A DNA stretch of 50,874 bases from Cellulosimicrobium composti (GCF_009711085.1 NZ_WMKA01000027.1:1-50874); one strand, 5' to 3'; positions 37,846 to 47,829 are shown, numbered from the stretch's first letter. Numbers and translations: made by a program. The notes: a model not told the origin generated them from the sequence alone.

Positions 37846-38553
37846 TCAGCCGCGCACGCGCGCGAGGACGAACCCGTCGTAGCCCTTGGAGCCGACGGTC
37901 TGCACGGCCGTGGCGTCGAGGCGCGGGTCGTCGACGATGCGCGCGACCATCTCCCGGACCCCGAGGACGTTGGGGTCGGTGCTCCGCGGGTCCGCGACCG
38001 CCCCGCCGCGGACGGTGTTGTCCACGACGACGAGCGTGCCGGGCCGCGAGAGCCGGACCGCGAGGTCGAGGTACACGGGGTTCGACGGCTTGTCCGCGTC
38101 CACGAACACGAGGTCGAACGGCTCCGTGCCCTCGTCGACGAGCCGGCGCAGCGTGTCCGCCGCGGGACCCACGACGACGTCCACGACCGCGGAGAGCCCG
38201 GCCGCGGCGAGCGACTCGCGTGCCACGGCCGCGTGCGCCGGGTCGATCTCGCACGTGACGAGGGTGCCGCCGTCCGGCGGGAGCGCGCGGGCGAGCCAGA
38301 TCGTCGAGTACCCGCCGAGCGTGCCGACCTCCAGGACGCGTCGCGCGCCCGTGGCGAGCGCGAGGAGCTGCAGGAGACGGCCCTGCGCGGCCGAGACCTG
38401 GATCTCGGGGAGACCGGCCGCCCGTGCGCGCTCCGACGCGGCGGCGAGCACGTCGTCCTCGCCCACGAGCGGGCCGAAGTAGGCGTCGACCGCGTCCCAC
38501 GTCGCTGCGGGGTCGGTCGGGCCGGCGAGGTCGTCGGGCGCGCCGGTCGTCAT
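37846..38553 (-). CDS. Class I SAM-dependent O-methyltransferase
   Basis: Predicted O-methyltransferase of the catechol-OMT-like family, 235 aa. SAM site: RRVLEVGTLGGYSTIWLARALP; then CEIDPAHAAVARES, the metal-site aspartate in FDLVFVDADKPSNP, and VVDNTVRGG. Family members usually methylate catechols or similar diols using Mg2+. The ATG overlaps the pgl stop by ATGA, so it is the last cistron of a zwf-opcA-pgl unit. No metabolic reason is obvious; it may simply share the transcript. The substrate is unknown. Confidence 0.88.
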   Translation of the reverse strand: MTTGAPDDLAGPTDPAATWDAVDAYFGPLVGEDDVLAAASERARAAGLPEIQVSAAQGRLLQLLALATGARRVLEVGTLGGYSTIWLARALPPDGGTLVTCEIDPAHAAVARESLAAAGLSAVVDVVVGPAADTLRRLVDEGTEPFDLVFVDADKPSNPVYLDLAVRLSRPGTLVVVDNTVRGGAVADPRSTDPNVLGVREMVARIVDDPRLDATAVQTVGSKGYDGFVLARVRG

Positions 38554-39341
38554 GCGGGATCAGCCTCCGCGCGGTCGCCCGCGGCCGCCACGTCGACGAG
38601 CCACAGGGTGCGCTCGGTGCCGGCGACCGCCGCGGCGGGCGTCTCGCGGGCCGGTGCTCCGCCGAGCGCGGCGGCGACGGCGGGCGCCTTCTCGGCGCCG
38701 GCCGCGACGACCCAGACCTGCCGTGCCCGGGCGATCGCCTCGAACGTCAGCGTCACGCGCTCGGGCGGCGGCTTGGGGGAGCCGTGGACGCCCGCGGTCG
38801 GCACGCCCTGCACGTCGAGGCCGGGGTGCCCGGGAAAGAGCGACGCGACGTGGCCGTCCGGCCCCATGCCGAGCAGGAGGACGTCGAACTCGGGCACGGC
38901 GGCGCCGGCGGGCGCGTGCTCGGCGAGCGTCGCGGCGTACGCCGCGGCGGACTCCTCGGGCGTGGCCGCGGCGTCGGCCGACGGCATCGGGTGCACGTTC
39001 TCGGCCGGGAGCTGCGGCAGGTGGTCGAGCAGCGCGTCGCGCGCCTGGGTCTCGTTGCGCTCGCCGTCGCCCGACGCGAGGAACCGCTCGTCGCCCCACC
39101 ACAGGTGCACGCCGGTCCAGTCGACCGCGTCGCGCGCGGGGTGGCGAGCCAGCGCGGCGAGGCTCGCGATGCCGACGGTGCCGCCCGTGAGCACGACGTG
39201 CACCGGGCGGCGCACCGACTGCACGTCGAGGAGCCGCGTCACGAGGCGCGACGCGACCGCCTCGGCGAGGACCCCCGCGTCGGGGTGCACGACGACGAGG
39301 CGCGCGTGGGCGGCGTGGGCCTCGGGCTGCGTGGCGCTCAT
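38550..39341 (-). CDS. pgl: 6-phosphogluconolactonase
   Basis: Hydrolyses 6-phosphogluconolactone in the oxidative pentose phosphate pathway; 263 aa. The DevB/Pgl blocks are VVLTGGTVGIASL, VHLWWGDERFLASGDGERN, LLLGMGPDGHVASLFPGHP and RVTLTFEAIARARQVWVV. Both ends overlap neighbours by 4 nt (opcA stop/pgl start and pgl stop/OMT start, each ATGA), a tight translational coupling. It follows G6PD and its assembly factor, so lactone is removed as fast as it is made. Confidence 0.95.
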   Translation of the reverse strand: MSATQPEAHAAHARLVVVHPDAGVLAEAVASRLVTRLLDVQSVRRPVHVVLTGGTVGIASLAALARHPARDAVDWTGVHLWWGDERFLASGDGERNETQARDALLDHLPQLPAENVHPMPSADAAATPEESAAAYAATLAEHAPAGAAVPEFDVLLLGMGPDGHVASLFPGHPGLDVQGVPTAGVHGSPKPPPERVTLTFEAIARARQVWVVAAGAEKAPAVAAALGGAPARETPAAAVAGTERTLWLVDVAAAGDRAEADPA

Positions 39342-40255
39342 GCGCCCACCTTCTGCAGGCCCTTGGTGAGCACCTCGCCGTAGATCTCGTCCGGGTCGAG
39401 GCGGCGCAGCTCCTCGATGAGGGCCTCGCTCAGGGTGCGGATGGGGAGGGCGACGCGGCGGTCGGGCTTGCCGGGCTGGCTGATCGTCACGATGCGGCCG
39501 TCGGGGCGGTCGAGGACGATCGGGCCGCTCTTGCGCTCGAGCGTGACGCGCGTGATCGCCTCGGCGCCACGCCGTCGCACGACCTGCGCCGGGCACCGCA
39601 GCCGCGACCCGAGCCACGCGGCGAGCAGGTCGAGCGACGTGTGCTTCGCCTGGCCCTCGACGACGACGCTCGTCACCGGCTCGTACGGCGGCTGGTCGAG
39701 CGCGGCGGCGATGAGGCCGCGCCACAGCGTGACGCGCGCCCACGCGAGGTCCGAGTCGCCCGGGCCGTACGTCGTCGCGAGCTGCGCGAGCGTCGCCTCG
39801 GGGTCCTTGGCGGTGATGGAGTCCGTGATGCGCCGCTGCGCCATCACGCCGACCGGGTCGTCGTCGGGCGACGCGGGCGGCTGCCCCGGCCACCACACGA
39901 CGATCGGGGCGTCGGGCAGCAGCAGGGGCATGACGAGCGTGTCGGCGTGCTCGAGCAGCGGGCCCGCCGTGCGCAGCACGACGACCTCGGACGCGCCGGC
40001 GTCGCCGCCGACGCGGATCTGGGCGTCGAGGTGCGGGGTCGTGCTCCGCCCGGACGGTGCGACGACGATGACGCGGCACGGGTGCTCGCGGCTCGCGTCG
40101 TTCGCCGCCTCGATCGAGGTCTCGACGTCGGACTCGCGGGCGATGACGACGAGCGTCAGGACGCGGCCGAGCGCGATCGCGCCGCCCTCGTCGCGCAGGC
40201 GCACGAGGCGCTTGTTCACCGCGTTCGTCGTCGTGTCGGGCATGTCGATGATCAT
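39338..40255 (-). CDS. opcA: Glucose-6-phosphate dehydrogenase assembly protein OpcA
   Basis: Accessory protein for G6PD activity, 305 aa. It is known from cyanobacteria and Actinobacteria and nearly always adjacent to zwf. The sequence begins with MIIDMPDTTTNAVNKRLVRLR, then LTLVVIARE, HPCRVIVVAPSG and the APIVVWWPGQPP block, and ends with DPDEIYGEVLTKG-like sequence. It lies 109 nt after zwf and overlaps pgl by ATGA. Mechanism at the molecular level is not well established; it acts with G6PD in the cytosol. Confidence 0.94.
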   Translation of the reverse strand: MIIDMPDTTTNAVNKRLVRLRDEGGAIALGRVLTLVVIARESDVETSIEAANDASREHPCRVIVVAPSGRSTTPHLDAQIRVGGDAGASEVVVLRTAGPLLEHADTLVMPLLLPDAPIVVWWPGQPPASPDDDPVGVMAQRRITDSITAKDPEATLAQLATTYGPGDSDLAWARVTLWRGLIAAALDQPPYEPVTSVVVEGQAKHTSLDLLAAWLGSRLRCPAQVVRRRGAEAITRVTLERKSGPIVLDRPDGRIVTISQPGKPDRRVALPIRTLSEALIEELRRLDPDEIYGEVLTKGLQKVGA

Positions 40256-40364
40256 CGCGGGGTCCTCGCCGGTCGGAGGGTCGTGCCGCGCCGGCGCGCA
40301 CGACGGGGTCGGGGGGTGTCGGGCAGGAGCGCCGCGCTCCGCGAGGGCGGCGCCCCGAGAGCGG

Positions 40365-41906
40365 TCACGGGCGCCGCCACGAGCGGCCGTCGCGCGCGAG
40401 CATCGCGTCGGCGGACTCCGGTCCCCACGTGCCGGAGCGGTACGGCTCGGGCGCGCCCTTCGCCTCCCAGTGCGCCGTGATGGGGTCGAGGATCTTCCAG
40501 GAGAGCTCGACCTCCTCGCGGGTGGGGAACAGCGGCGGGTCGCCGAGGAGCACGTCGAGGATGAGCCGCTCGTACGCCTCCGGGGAGGACTCCGTGAACG
40601 CGTGCCCGTACCCGAAGTCCATCGTGACGTCGCGGACCTCCATCGCGGTGCCCGGGACCTTGGCGCCGAAGCGCATCGTCACGCCCTCGTCGGGCTGGAC
40701 GCGGATGACGAGCGCGTTGTTGCCGAGGTCGGACGCCTGCGACGTCTCGAACGGCAGGTGCGGAGCCTTCTTGAACACGACCGCGACCTCGGTGACGCGA
40801 CGCCCGAGGCGCTTGCCCGTGCGCAGGTAGAACGGCACGCCCGCCCAGCGGCGGTTGTCGATGTCCACGCGGATCGCCGCGTACGTCTCGGTCCTCGAGT
40901 CCGCGGGGATGCCGTCCTCGTCGAGGAAGCCGATGACCTCCTCGCCGCCCTGCCAGCCCGCGGCGTACTGCCCGCGCGCGGTGTGCCGCGACAGCTCGTG
41001 GGGGAGCCGGACGGCGGAGAGCGCCTTGATCTTCTCGGCGCGCAGCGACGGCGCGTCGAACGACACGGGCTCCTCCATCGCGACGAGCGCGAGGAGCTGG
41101 AGCAGGTGGTTCTGGATGACGTCGCGCGCGGCGCCGATGCCGTCGTAGTAGCCGGCGCGGCCCCCGATGCCGATGTCCTCGGCCATCGTGATCTGCACGT
41201 GGTCGACGTAGTTCGCGTTCCAGATGGGCTCGAACATCTGGTTCGCGAAGCGCAGGGCGAGGAGGTTCTGGACCGTCTCCTTGCCGAGGTAGTGGTCGAT
41301 GCGGAAGACCGAGTCGGGCGGGAAGACCTCCGACACGACGGCGTCGAGCTCGCGCGCGCTCGCGAGGTCGTGGCCGAACGGCTTCTCGATGACCACGCGC
41401 CGCCACGCGTCCTCCGCCGAGCGGGACAGCCCCGACTCGGCGAGCTGGCGGCACACGACGGGGAACGCGCTCGGCGGGACCGAGAGGTAGAACGCGTGGT
41501 TGCCGCCCGTGCCGCGCTCGGCGTCGAGCGTCTCGACCGTCTCGCGCAGGCGCTCGAACGCCTCGTCGTCGTCGAACGAGCCCTGGACGAACCGGATGCC
41601 CTCGGAGAGCTGGCGCCACGTCGCCTCGCGGAACGGCGTGCGCGCGTGCTCCTTGACGGCGTCGTGCACGACCTGCGCGAAGTCCTGGTCCTCCCAGTCG
41701 CGGCGCGCGAAGCCCGTGAGCGCGAAGCCCGGCGGCAGCAGGCCGCGGTTGGCGAGGTCGTAGACCGCGGGCATGAGCTTCTTGCGGGCGAGGTCGCCCG
41801 TGACGCCGAAGATGACGAGCCCGCACGGGCCCGCGATCCGGGGCAGGCGCAGGTCGAGGGGGTCGCGCAGAGGGTTGTGCTCTGGCGTGATCTTGGCCGG
41901 TCTCAC
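40365..41906 (-). CDS. zwf: Glucose-6-phosphate 1-dehydrogenase
   Basis: First enzyme of the oxidative pentose phosphate pathway, giving NADPH; 513 aa. The dinucleotide loop is VIFGVTGDLARKK (from 32), the substrate-lactone signature is RIDHYLGKE (202-210) with catalytic His205 in that block, and VVIEKPFGHDL precedes it. C-terminal blocks include PFYLRTGKRL and ERLILDVLLGD. The start is a GTG with little ribosome-site complementarity; the protein begins MRPAKITPEHNPLRD, as in related Actinobacteria. It heads the zwf-opcA-pgl-OMT unit, 144 nt downstream of tal on the same strand. Confidence 0.97.
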   Translation of the reverse strand: MRPAKITPEHNPLRDPLDLRLPRIAGPCGLVIFGVTGDLARKKLMPAVYDLANRGLLPPGFALTGFARRDWEDQDFAQVVHDAVKEHARTPFREATWRQLSEGIRFVQGSFDDDEAFERLRETVETLDAERGTGGNHAFYLSVPPSAFPVVCRQLAESGLSRSAEDAWRRVVIEKPFGHDLASARELDAVVSEVFPPDSVFRIDHYLGKETVQNLLALRFANQMFEPIWNANYVDHVQITMAEDIGIGGRAGYYDGIGAARDVIQNHLLQLLALVAMEEPVSFDAPSLRAEKIKALSAVRLPHELSRHTARGQYAAGWQGGEEVIGFLDEDGIPADSRTETYAAIRVDIDNRRWAGVPFYLRTGKRLGRRVTEVAVVFKKAPHLPFETSQASDLGNNALVIRVQPDEGVTMRFGAKVPGTAMEVRDVTMDFGYGHAFTESSPEAYERLILDVLLGDPPLFPTREEVELSWKILDPITAHWEAKGAPEPYRSGTWGPESADAMLARDGRSWRRP

Positions 41907-42050
41907 CTGGTGGCACCGTTCCGTTCGGGGAGGGGTCGGAGGACTGCAGAAGGACTGGGGCGTCTGCGGATCATAGGGGCGTCGCCACGGGGTGCGCCGC
42001 CGTTCCCGCAGGTCGGACGCGCGGCCGGGACGCCGGCCGCGCACCGGAGG

Positions 42051-43190
42051 TCAGGAGGAGGCGAGGCGGCGGAGGTTGTCGCGCGTCGTGGCGAGGAGCT
42101 CGGTCCAGCTGTCCTCGAACTTGCGCACGCCCTCGGCCTCGAGGCGGTCGGTGACCTCGACGAGCGACACGCCGAACGACTCGACGGTCTCGATCGTGCG
42201 GCGGGACGCGGCGGCGGTGCCCGTGACGGTGTCGCCCGTCACGACGCCGTGGTCCGCGAACGCCTGGAGCGTCGACTCGGGCATGGTGTTCACGACGCCG
42301 TCCGTGACGAGCTCGTCGACGTAGAGGGTGTCGCGGTACTCCGGGTTCTTCACGCCCGTGGACGCCCACAAAGGCCGCTGCGGGTGCGCGCCGGCGGCGG
42401 CGAGCGAGCGCCACCGGTCGGTCTGGCGGAACTCCTCGTACGCCTCGAACGCGAGCCGGGCGTTGGCGACCGCGGCCTGGCCGCGCAGGTCGAGCGCCTC
42501 CGGCGTGCCGACCTTCTCCAGCGCCGCGTCCACCGCGGTGTCGACGCGCGAGACGAAGAACGACGCGACGGAGCCGATCGGCGCGAGGTCGGTCCCGGCC
42601 GCGCGGGCCTGCTCCAGGCCGGCGGCGAAGGCGTCCATGACCGCGCGGTAGCGCGCGAGCGAGAAGATGAGCGTGACGTTGACGCTGATGCCCTGCGCGA
42701 GGGTGCGCGTGATCGCGTCGAGGCCCTCGACGGTCGCGGGGATCTTGATGAAGACGTTGGGCCGGTCGATCGTGCGCCACAGGCGCTCGGCGGTCTCCAC
42801 GGTCGCGTCCGCGTCGTGCGCGAGGCGCGGGTCCACCTCGATCGACACGCGCCCGTCGACGCCGTCCGTGGCGTCGTACACGGGGCGCAGGAGGTCGGCG
42901 GCGGCCCGCACGTCGTCCGTCGTGATGCTCTCGACGGCGGCCTCGACGGCCGCGTCGTCGGTGCCCGCGGCCGCGAGGTCGGCGAGCTGCGCGTCGTACG
43001 CGTCGCCCTTCGCGACGGCCGCGGCGAAGATCGTGGGGTTCGTCGTGACGCCGACGACGCCGCGCGTCGCGACGAGCTCGGCGAGGTTGCCCGAGCGCAG
43101 CCGTTCTCGGGAGAGGTCGTCGAGCCAGATCGACACGCCCGCTCCCGTGAGCTGCTCGATGGGGCCGGGGACCGCGGTGGACTGCGTCAT
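42051..43190 (-). CDS. tal: Transaldolase
   Basis: Moves a dihydroxyacetone unit between sugar phosphates in the non-oxidative pentose phosphate pathway; 379 aa, the long actinobacterial form. [10 protein letters not shown] is near residue 47, the Schiff-base lysine is K149 in NVFIKIPAT, and [13 protein letters not shown] and [11 protein letters not shown] follow. [17 protein letters not shown] is a C-terminal block. ATG has GAGAGGAAG about 5 nt upstream. It lies between tkt and zwf, all on the minus strand, with a terminator between tkt and tal. Confidence 0.97.
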   Translation of the reverse strand: MTQSTAVPGPIEQLTGAGVSIWLDDLSRERLRSGNLAELVATRGVVGVTTNPTIFAAAVAKGDAYDAQLADLAAAGTDDAAVEAAVESITTDDVRAAADLLRPVYDATDGVDGRVSIEVDPRLAHDADATVETAERLWRTIDRPNVFIKIPATVEGLDAITRTLAQGISVNVTLIFSLARYRAVMDAFAAGLEQARAAGTDLAPIGSVASFFVSRVDTAVDAALEKVGTPEALDLRGQAAVANARLAFEAYEEFRQTDRWRSLAAAGAHPQRPLWASTGVKNPEYRDTLYVDELVTDGVVNTMPESTLQAFADHGVVTGDTVTGTAAASRRTIETVESFGVSLVEVTDRLEAEGVRKFEDSWTELLATTRDNLRRLASS

Positions 43191-43260
43191 CGGACTTCCT
43201 CTCGGTGGTGCTCTCGCTGCGGACGTGCTGCCCGGGCCGTGCGACCCGACCCGGACCGTC

Positions 43261-43292
43261 CCGAGGTGGGGCCGCACGCGGCCCCACCTCGG
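43261..43292 (-). terminator. Terminator of tkt
   Basis: A perfect 14-bp stem (43261-43274 with 43279-43292) and a 4-nt loop, 14 nt after the tkt stop in the minus direction. It separates tkt from tal, so tal and zwf may need their own promoter or partial readthrough. Confidence 0.8.
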
Positions 43293-43305
43293 AATCTACG
43301 AAGGG

Positions 43306-45468
43306 TCAGAGCTGGTCGCCAGTGCCGCCCTCCGACGGGGAGGCCGCGGCGCCCGGGGCGTCGCCGCCACGGGCGGCCGCGATCGACTCGCGCGCCGCCG
43401 CCGCAACGGCCTCGGACGTGATGCCGAACTCGCGGTACAGCACCTGGTAGTCGGCCGACGCACCGTAGTGCTCGAGGCTCACCGTGCGGCCGGCGTCGCC
43501 GACGAGCTCGCGCCAGCCCTGCGCGACGCCCGCCTCGACGGACACGCGCGCACGGACGCCGGACGGCAGGACGGACTCGCGGTATGCGTCGTCCTGCCCG
43601 TCGAACCACTCGCGGCTCGGCAGGGACACGACGCGCGCCTGCACGCCCTCGGCGGCGAGGATCTCGCGCGCCTCGACGGCGAGCTGCACCTCGGAGCCCG
43701 TGCCGATGAGGATGACGTCGGGCGTGCCCTCCGTGTCGAGGAGCACGTACCCGCCGCGCGCGGTGCCGGACGCGTCGGCGTAGCCGTCGGTCCCGCGCGG
43801 GAACGTCGGGACGTTCTGGCGCGTGAGGACGATGCCGGCGGGGCGCTCGGTGTTCTCGAGCACCGTGCGCCAGGCCCACGCGGTCTCGTTGGCGTCGGCC
43901 GGTCGGACGACGTCGAGACCCGGGATGGCGCGCAGCGCCGCGAGGTGCTCGACCGGCTGGTGGGTCGGGCCGTCCTCGCCGAGGCCGATCGAGTCGTGCG
44001 TCCACACGAACGTCGTCGGGATCTCCATGAGGGCCGCGAGGCGCACCGCGGGGCGCATGTAGTCGCTGAACTGCAGGAACGTGCCGCCGTAGGCGCGCGT
44101 GCCGCCGTGCAGCACGATCCCGTTGAGGATCGCGCCCATCGCGTGCTCGCGGATGCCGAAGTGCAGCGTGCGGCCGTACTCGTGGCCGGGGAACTTCTTC
44201 GTGGCGTGCTCGACGGGCACGAACGACGGCTCGCCGTCCATCGTCGTGTTGTTGGAGCCCGCGAGGTCGGCGGAGCCGCCCCAGAGCTCGGGCAGCACGT
44301 CCTTGAGGGCCGTGAGCACCTTGCCGGACGCGGAGCGGGTCGCGACGGCCTTGCCCGGCTCGAACGTGGGGAGGGCGTCCTCCCAGCCCGCGGGGAGCTC
44401 GCGCTTCTCGAGGCGCGAGAGGAGCTCGGCGCCGGACGGGTTGGCGGTCCTCCACGCCTCGAACGCGGTGTCCCACGCGGCGCGGGCCACGCCCTGGCGC
44501 TCGCCGACGGCGCGCGTGTACGCGAGCACGTCGTCGTCGATCGCGAAGGTCGCGTCGGGGTCGAGACCGAGCTCGATCTTCAGGCCGCGGATCTCCTCGG
44601 CGCCCATCGCGGAGCCGTGGATGCCGCCCGTGTTCTGCTTGGTGGGCGACGGGTAGCCGATGATCGTGCGCAGGGCGATGATCGACGGCTTGCCGGTCTC
44701 GGCCTTGGCGGCCTCGACGGCGGCGTGCAGCGCGTCGACGTCCTCGGCGTACCCGGTGCCGCCGTTCGTCCAGTCGACCCGCTGGGTGTGCCAGCCGTAC
44801 GCCGCGTAGCGCGCGAGGACGTCCTCGGTGAACGCGATGTCCGTGTCGTCCTCGATGGAGATCTTGTTGTCGTCCCAGATGACGACGAGGTTGCCGAGCT
44901 GCTGGTGGCCGGCGAGCGAGGACGCCTCGCTCGTCACGCCCTCCTGCAGGTCGCCGTCGGACGCGATGACGAAGACGTGGTGGTCGAACGGCGACTCGCC
45001 CGGGGCGGTCGACGGGTCGAGCAGGCCGCGCTCGCGGCGGGCCGCGAAGGCCATGCCGACCGCGGACGCGAGGCCCTGGCCGAGCGGGCCGGTCGTGATC
45101 TCGACGCCGCGGGTGTGCTTGTACTCGGGGTGGCCCGGGGTCTTGGAGCCCCAGGTGCGCAGCGCCGCGATGTCCTCCATCTCCAGGCCGTACCCGGCCA
45201 GGAAGAGCTGGAGGTAGATCGTCAGCGACGAGTGACCCGCGGAGAGCACGAACCGGTCGCGGCCGACCCACTGGTCGTCCGACGGGTCGTGGCGCATGAC
45301 CTTCTGGAACAGCAGGTAGGCGGCCGGCGCCAGCGAGATCGCGGTGCCCGGGTGGCCGTTGCCCACCTTCTCCACGGCGTCGGCGGCGAGCGCCTTGATC
45401 GTCTTGACGGCCCGGTCGTCCAGGTCCGTCCAGTCCAGGGGCGTGTGAGCAGGGGACAACGCGTTCAC
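43306..45468 (-). CDS. tkt: Transketolase
   Basis: Thiamine-diphosphate enzyme of the non-oxidative pentose phosphate pathway; 720 aa. GNGHPGTAISLAP near the N-terminus, the GPLGQGLASAVGMAFA block, and the ThDP/metal motif SDGDLQEG...NLVVIWDDNKIS are present. The pyrimidine domain has GIREHAMGAILNG and VWTHDSIGLGEDGPTHQP. The C-terminal domain is complete, and the tail is Gly/Ala/Pro-rich. The GTG start has GAGG 4 nt upstream. A possible -10 (TAGGCT, minus strand) lies about 170 nt upstream. It is divergent from ctaB, a classic actinobacterial arrangement. Confidence 0.97.
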   Translation of the reverse strand: MNALSPAHTPLDWTDLDDRAVKTIKALAADAVEKVGNGHPGTAISLAPAAYLLFQKVMRHDPSDDQWVGRDRFVLSAGHSSLTIYLQLFLAGYGLEMEDIAALRTWGSKTPGHPEYKHTRGVEITTGPLGQGLASAVGMAFAARRERGLLDPSTAPGESPFDHHVFVIASDGDLQEGVTSEASSLAGHQQLGNLVVIWDDNKISIEDDTDIAFTEDVLARYAAYGWHTQRVDWTNGGTGYAEDVDALHAAVEAAKAETGKPSIIALRTIIGYPSPTKQNTGGIHGSAMGAEEIRGLKIELGLDPDATFAIDDDVLAYTRAVGERQGVARAAWDTAFEAWRTANPSGAELLSRLEKRELPAGWEDALPTFEPGKAVATRSASGKVLTALKDVLPELWGGSADLAGSNNTTMDGEPSFVPVEHATKKFPGHEYGRTLHFGIREHAMGAILNGIVLHGGTRAYGGTFLQFSDYMRPAVRLAALMEIPTTFVWTHDSIGLGEDGPTHQPVEHLAALRAIPGLDVVRPADANETAWAWRTVLENTERPAGIVLTRQNVPTFPRGTDGYADASGTARGGYVLLDTEGTPDVILIGTGSEVQLAVEAREILAAEGVQARVVSLPSREWFDGQDDAYRESVLPSGVRARVSVEAGVAQGWRELVGDAGRTVSLEHYGASADYQVLYREFGITSEAVAAAARESIAAARGGDAPGAAASPSEGGTGDQL

Positions 45469-45637
45469 CGAACCTCATTCCCGTCCGGAGCGCGCGCCCC
45501 GGATCCTCGCGACAACTCGAAGCAACCGTTGAACTATTCCCGGGCTCGCGCCGCAGCGGCGTCGGGCCGGGGCCGGTCGCGTCGCCCGGCGCCCAACGGC
45601 ACGACAGGCGGAACGACGCGGGGACGGCTGCACACCC

Positions 45638-45643
45638 AGCCTA
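45638..45643 (-). promoter_or_regulatory. Possible tkt -10
   Basis: TATAGGCT read on the minus strand, giving TAGGCT at 45643-45638. The -35 region shows no consensus. The leader to the tkt start would be about 160 nt. Confidence 0.4.
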
Positions 45644-45748
45644 TACGGGGTCGCCGTTCTCGCCCGGGGGGTGCCCACGTGCTGGATTTCGGTCGGATGT
45701 CACACAATCGCCCGGCCGGTCGGGTCGGCCCCGGCGCAGGTGGGGACG

Positions 45749-45754
45749 TACGAT
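45749..45754 (+). promoter_or_regulatory. Possible ctaB -10
   Basis: TACGAT at 45749-45754, the same hexamer as used for pdtaR and uvrA, 63 nt upstream of the ctaB start codon. Confidence 0.45.
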
Positions 45755-45817
45755 GAGCGAGGACGACCGGCGGTCCGTCCCAGCTCGCCCCCACCTCAGA
45801 ACGGAACACCGAAGCGC

Positions 45818-46834
45818 GTGCACACCACGAGCCAGGCACCGATCGACGGGACCGGAAGCCCGTCGAGCGCCGTGCCGACCCCCCAGGACGCCCCCGCGAC
45901 CGGCGCCGCGCCCGCGCGTGAGGCCGCGCGCGCGACCGTCGCCCTGCGCGAGCGGGTGGGTGCCTACGTCGCCCTGACCAAGCCGCGCATCATCGAGCTC
46001 CTGCTCGTCACGACGGTGCCGACGATGATCCTGGCGCAGGGCGGGCTGCCGGGCCTCGGGCTCATCCTCGCGACGCTCGTGGGCGGGACGCTCGCCGCCG
46101 CGTCGGCCAACGTCTACAACTGCTACCTCGACCGCGACATCGACCAGGTCATGAACCGCACCAAGCGGCGCCCGCTCGTCACGGGCGAGGTGTCGCCGCG
46201 GGCCGCGCTCGTGTTCGCGACCGTCCTCGGCGTCGTGTCCCTCGTGTGGTTCGCGCTGCTCGTCAACGTCGTGTCGGCGTGGCTGACGTTCGCCGCGATC
46301 GCGATCTACGTCGTCGGCTACACGATGATCCTCAAGCGCCGCACGCCGCAGAACATCGTGTGGGGCGGCATCGCGGGCTGCATGCCGGTGCTCATCGGCT
46401 GGTCGGCGGTCACGGGCTCCCTGAGCTGGGCGGCGCTCGCCCTGTTCCTCGTCATCTTCTTCTGGACGCCGCCGCACTACTGGCCGCTGTCGATGAAGTT
46501 CAAGCGCGACTACGCCAACGCGGGCGTGCCGATGCTGCCCGTCGTCGCCGACGACCGCCGGGTGGCGGTCGAGATGGTCGTGTACAGCGTCGCGATGATC
46601 GCGTCGTCGCTCGCGCTGTGGCCGCTCGCCCAGATGACGTGGGTGTACGGCGTCGTCGCGACGGCGCTGGGCGCGTGGTTCCTCGCGTCGTGCCTGACGA
46701 TGCTGCGCCGCGCGCGCGTCAAGGCGGACGGCAACGGCGGCAAGGTGGGGGAGATGAAGGTCTTCCACGCGTCGATCACGTACCTCACGCTGCTGTTCGT
46801 CGCCGTGGCGGTCGACGTCTTCCTGCCCCTGTGA
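45818..46834 (+). CDS. ctaB: Protoheme IX farnesyltransferase (heme O synthase)
   Basis: UbiA-family prenyltransferase that farnesylates heme B for cytochrome oxidase; 338 aa with about nine hydrophobic helices. A polar N-terminus (1-45) precedes [17 protein letters not shown]. The first Asp-rich motif is [15 protein letters not shown] (D105, D107, D109 region), and the second site is in [13 protein letters not shown] and [18 protein letters not shown] 45818 is chosen because conserved residues begin about 45 aa later and it lies after the -10; the upstream in-frame frame crosses the promoter. No clear Shine-Dalgarno sequence is seen. xerD follows after 30 nt. Confidence 0.94.
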   Translation: MHTTSQAPIDGTGSPSSAVPTPQDAPATGAAPAREAARATVALRERVGAYVALTKPRIIELLLVTTVPTMILAQGGLPGLGLILATLVGGTLAAASANVYNCYLDRDIDQVMNRTKRRPLVTGEVSPRAALVFATVLGVVSLVWFALLVNVVSAWLTFAAIAIYVVGYTMILKRRTPQNIVWGGIAGCMPVLIGWSAVTGSLSWAALALFLVIFFWTPPHYWPLSMKFKRDYANAGVPMLPVVADDRRVAVEMVVYSVAMIASSLALWPLAQMTWVYGVVATALGAWFLASCLTMLRRARVKADGNGGKVGEMKVFHASITYLTLLFVAVAVDVFLPL

Positions 46835-46864
46835 GCCCCGTGGTGCCGGGAGGGCAGTGAGGCG

Positions 46865-47818
46865 ATGAGCGGCGGCGAGGCGCACGTGCCCGAGGCGCTG
46901 GACCGCGCCGCGCGCGAGTACCTCGCGCACCTCGCGGTCGAGCGCGGGCTGTCCGCCAACACGGTCGCGGCCTACCGTCGCGACCTCGCGCGCTACGTCG
47001 CGTTCCTCGCGTCGCGCGGGAACCACGCCGTGCGCGACGTCGAGCCGGACGACGTCGCCGACTACGTCGCCGCGCTGCGCACGGGCGCCGACGGCGGGGC
47101 GAGCCTGTCGCCGTCGTCCACCGCGCGCTCGGTCGCCGCCGTGCGCGGCTGGCACCGCTTCTGCGCGGCCGAGGGCCTCGCCGACGGCGACGTCTCGGCC
47201 GACGTGCGCCCCCCGGCCCAGGGCCGGCGCCTGCCGAAGGCGATCTCCACGGACGAGGTCGCGCGCATCCTCGACGCCGCCGGGCTCGGCGACGGTCCCG
47301 CGCCCCTGCGCGACCGCGCGCTCCTCGAGCTCGTGTACTCGACCGGCGCGCGCATCAGCGAGGCCGTGAGCCTCGACGTCGACGACCTCGACCTCGAGGG
47401 CGGTGCCGTCCGTCTGCTCGGCAAGGGCAGCAAGGAGCGCGTCGTGCCGGTCGGGTCGTTCGCGCGCCGCGCGCTCGACGCCTACCTCGTGCGCGGGCGT
47501 CCCGGGCTCGCGGCGCAGGGCCGCGGCACGCCCGCCGTGTTCCTCAACACGCGCGGGGCCCGGCTGTCCCGGCAGAGCGCGTGGGCGGTGCTGCGCACCG
47601 CGGCGGAGCGCGCGGGGATCGAGCACCCGGAGCGGATCTCACCGCACACGCTGCGGCACTCGTTCGCGACGCACCTGCTCGCGGGCGGGGCGGACGTGCG
47701 CGTGGTCCAGGAGCTGCTGGGCCACGCCTCGGTCACGACGACTCAGATCTACACGCTCGTCACGCCGGACACCCTGCGCGAGGTCTACGCGGCCGCGCAC
47801 CCCCGCGCGCTGGGCTGA
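46865..47818 (+). CDS. xerD: Tyrosine recombinase XerD
   Basis: Site-specific recombinase that resolves chromosome dimers at dif, with XerC (not in window); 317 aa. The N-terminal SAM-like core-binding domain (about 12-105) has [19 protein letters not shown]. The catalytic set is complete: R163 (TGARISE), K187/K190 ([10 protein letters not shown]), H261 and R264 ([10 protein letters not shown]), H287 ([10 protein letters not shown]), and nucleophile Y296. ATG follows GGGAGGG and GAGG just upstream. It lies 30 nt after ctaB. Position before parA-scpA-scpB is conserved in Actinobacteria and indicates the housekeeping recombinase, not a phage integrase. Confidence 0.93.
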   Translation: MSGGEAHVPEALDRAAREYLAHLAVERGLSANTVAAYRRDLARYVAFLASRGNHAVRDVEPDDVADYVAALRTGADGGASLSPSSTARSVAAVRGWHRFCAAEGLADGDVSADVRPPAQGRRLPKAISTDEVARILDAAGLGDGPAPLRDRALLELVYSTGARISEAVSLDVDDLDLEGGAVRLLGKGSKERVVPVGSFARRALDAYLVRGRPGLAAQGRGTPAVFLNTRGARLSRQSAWAVLRTAAERAGIEHPERISPHTLRHSFATHLLAGGADVRVVQELLGHASVTTTQIYTLVTPDTLREVYAAAHPRALG

Positions 47819-47829
47819 CGACGGCGGTC

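Larger units (their letters stand above)
45469..45817. other. 349-nt divergent tkt-ctaB region
   Basis: Contains likely -10 hexamers for both directions (minus TAGGCT at 45643-45638; plus TACGAT at 45749-45754). No coding sequence, RNA gene or strong long palindrome was found in the remainder. Confidence 0.5.

Noticed and set aside
39417-43421. A 4-kb plus-strand open frame opposite opcA, zwf and tal
   Set aside because: Composition is Arg/Val-rich shadow sequence without motifs; three well-supported genes lie on the minus strand.
46865-47818. XerD as the integrase of a mobile element
   Set aside because: It is followed by the conserved parA-scpA-scpB block, has no attachment-site repeats or tRNA next to it, and no cargo or phage genes are present.
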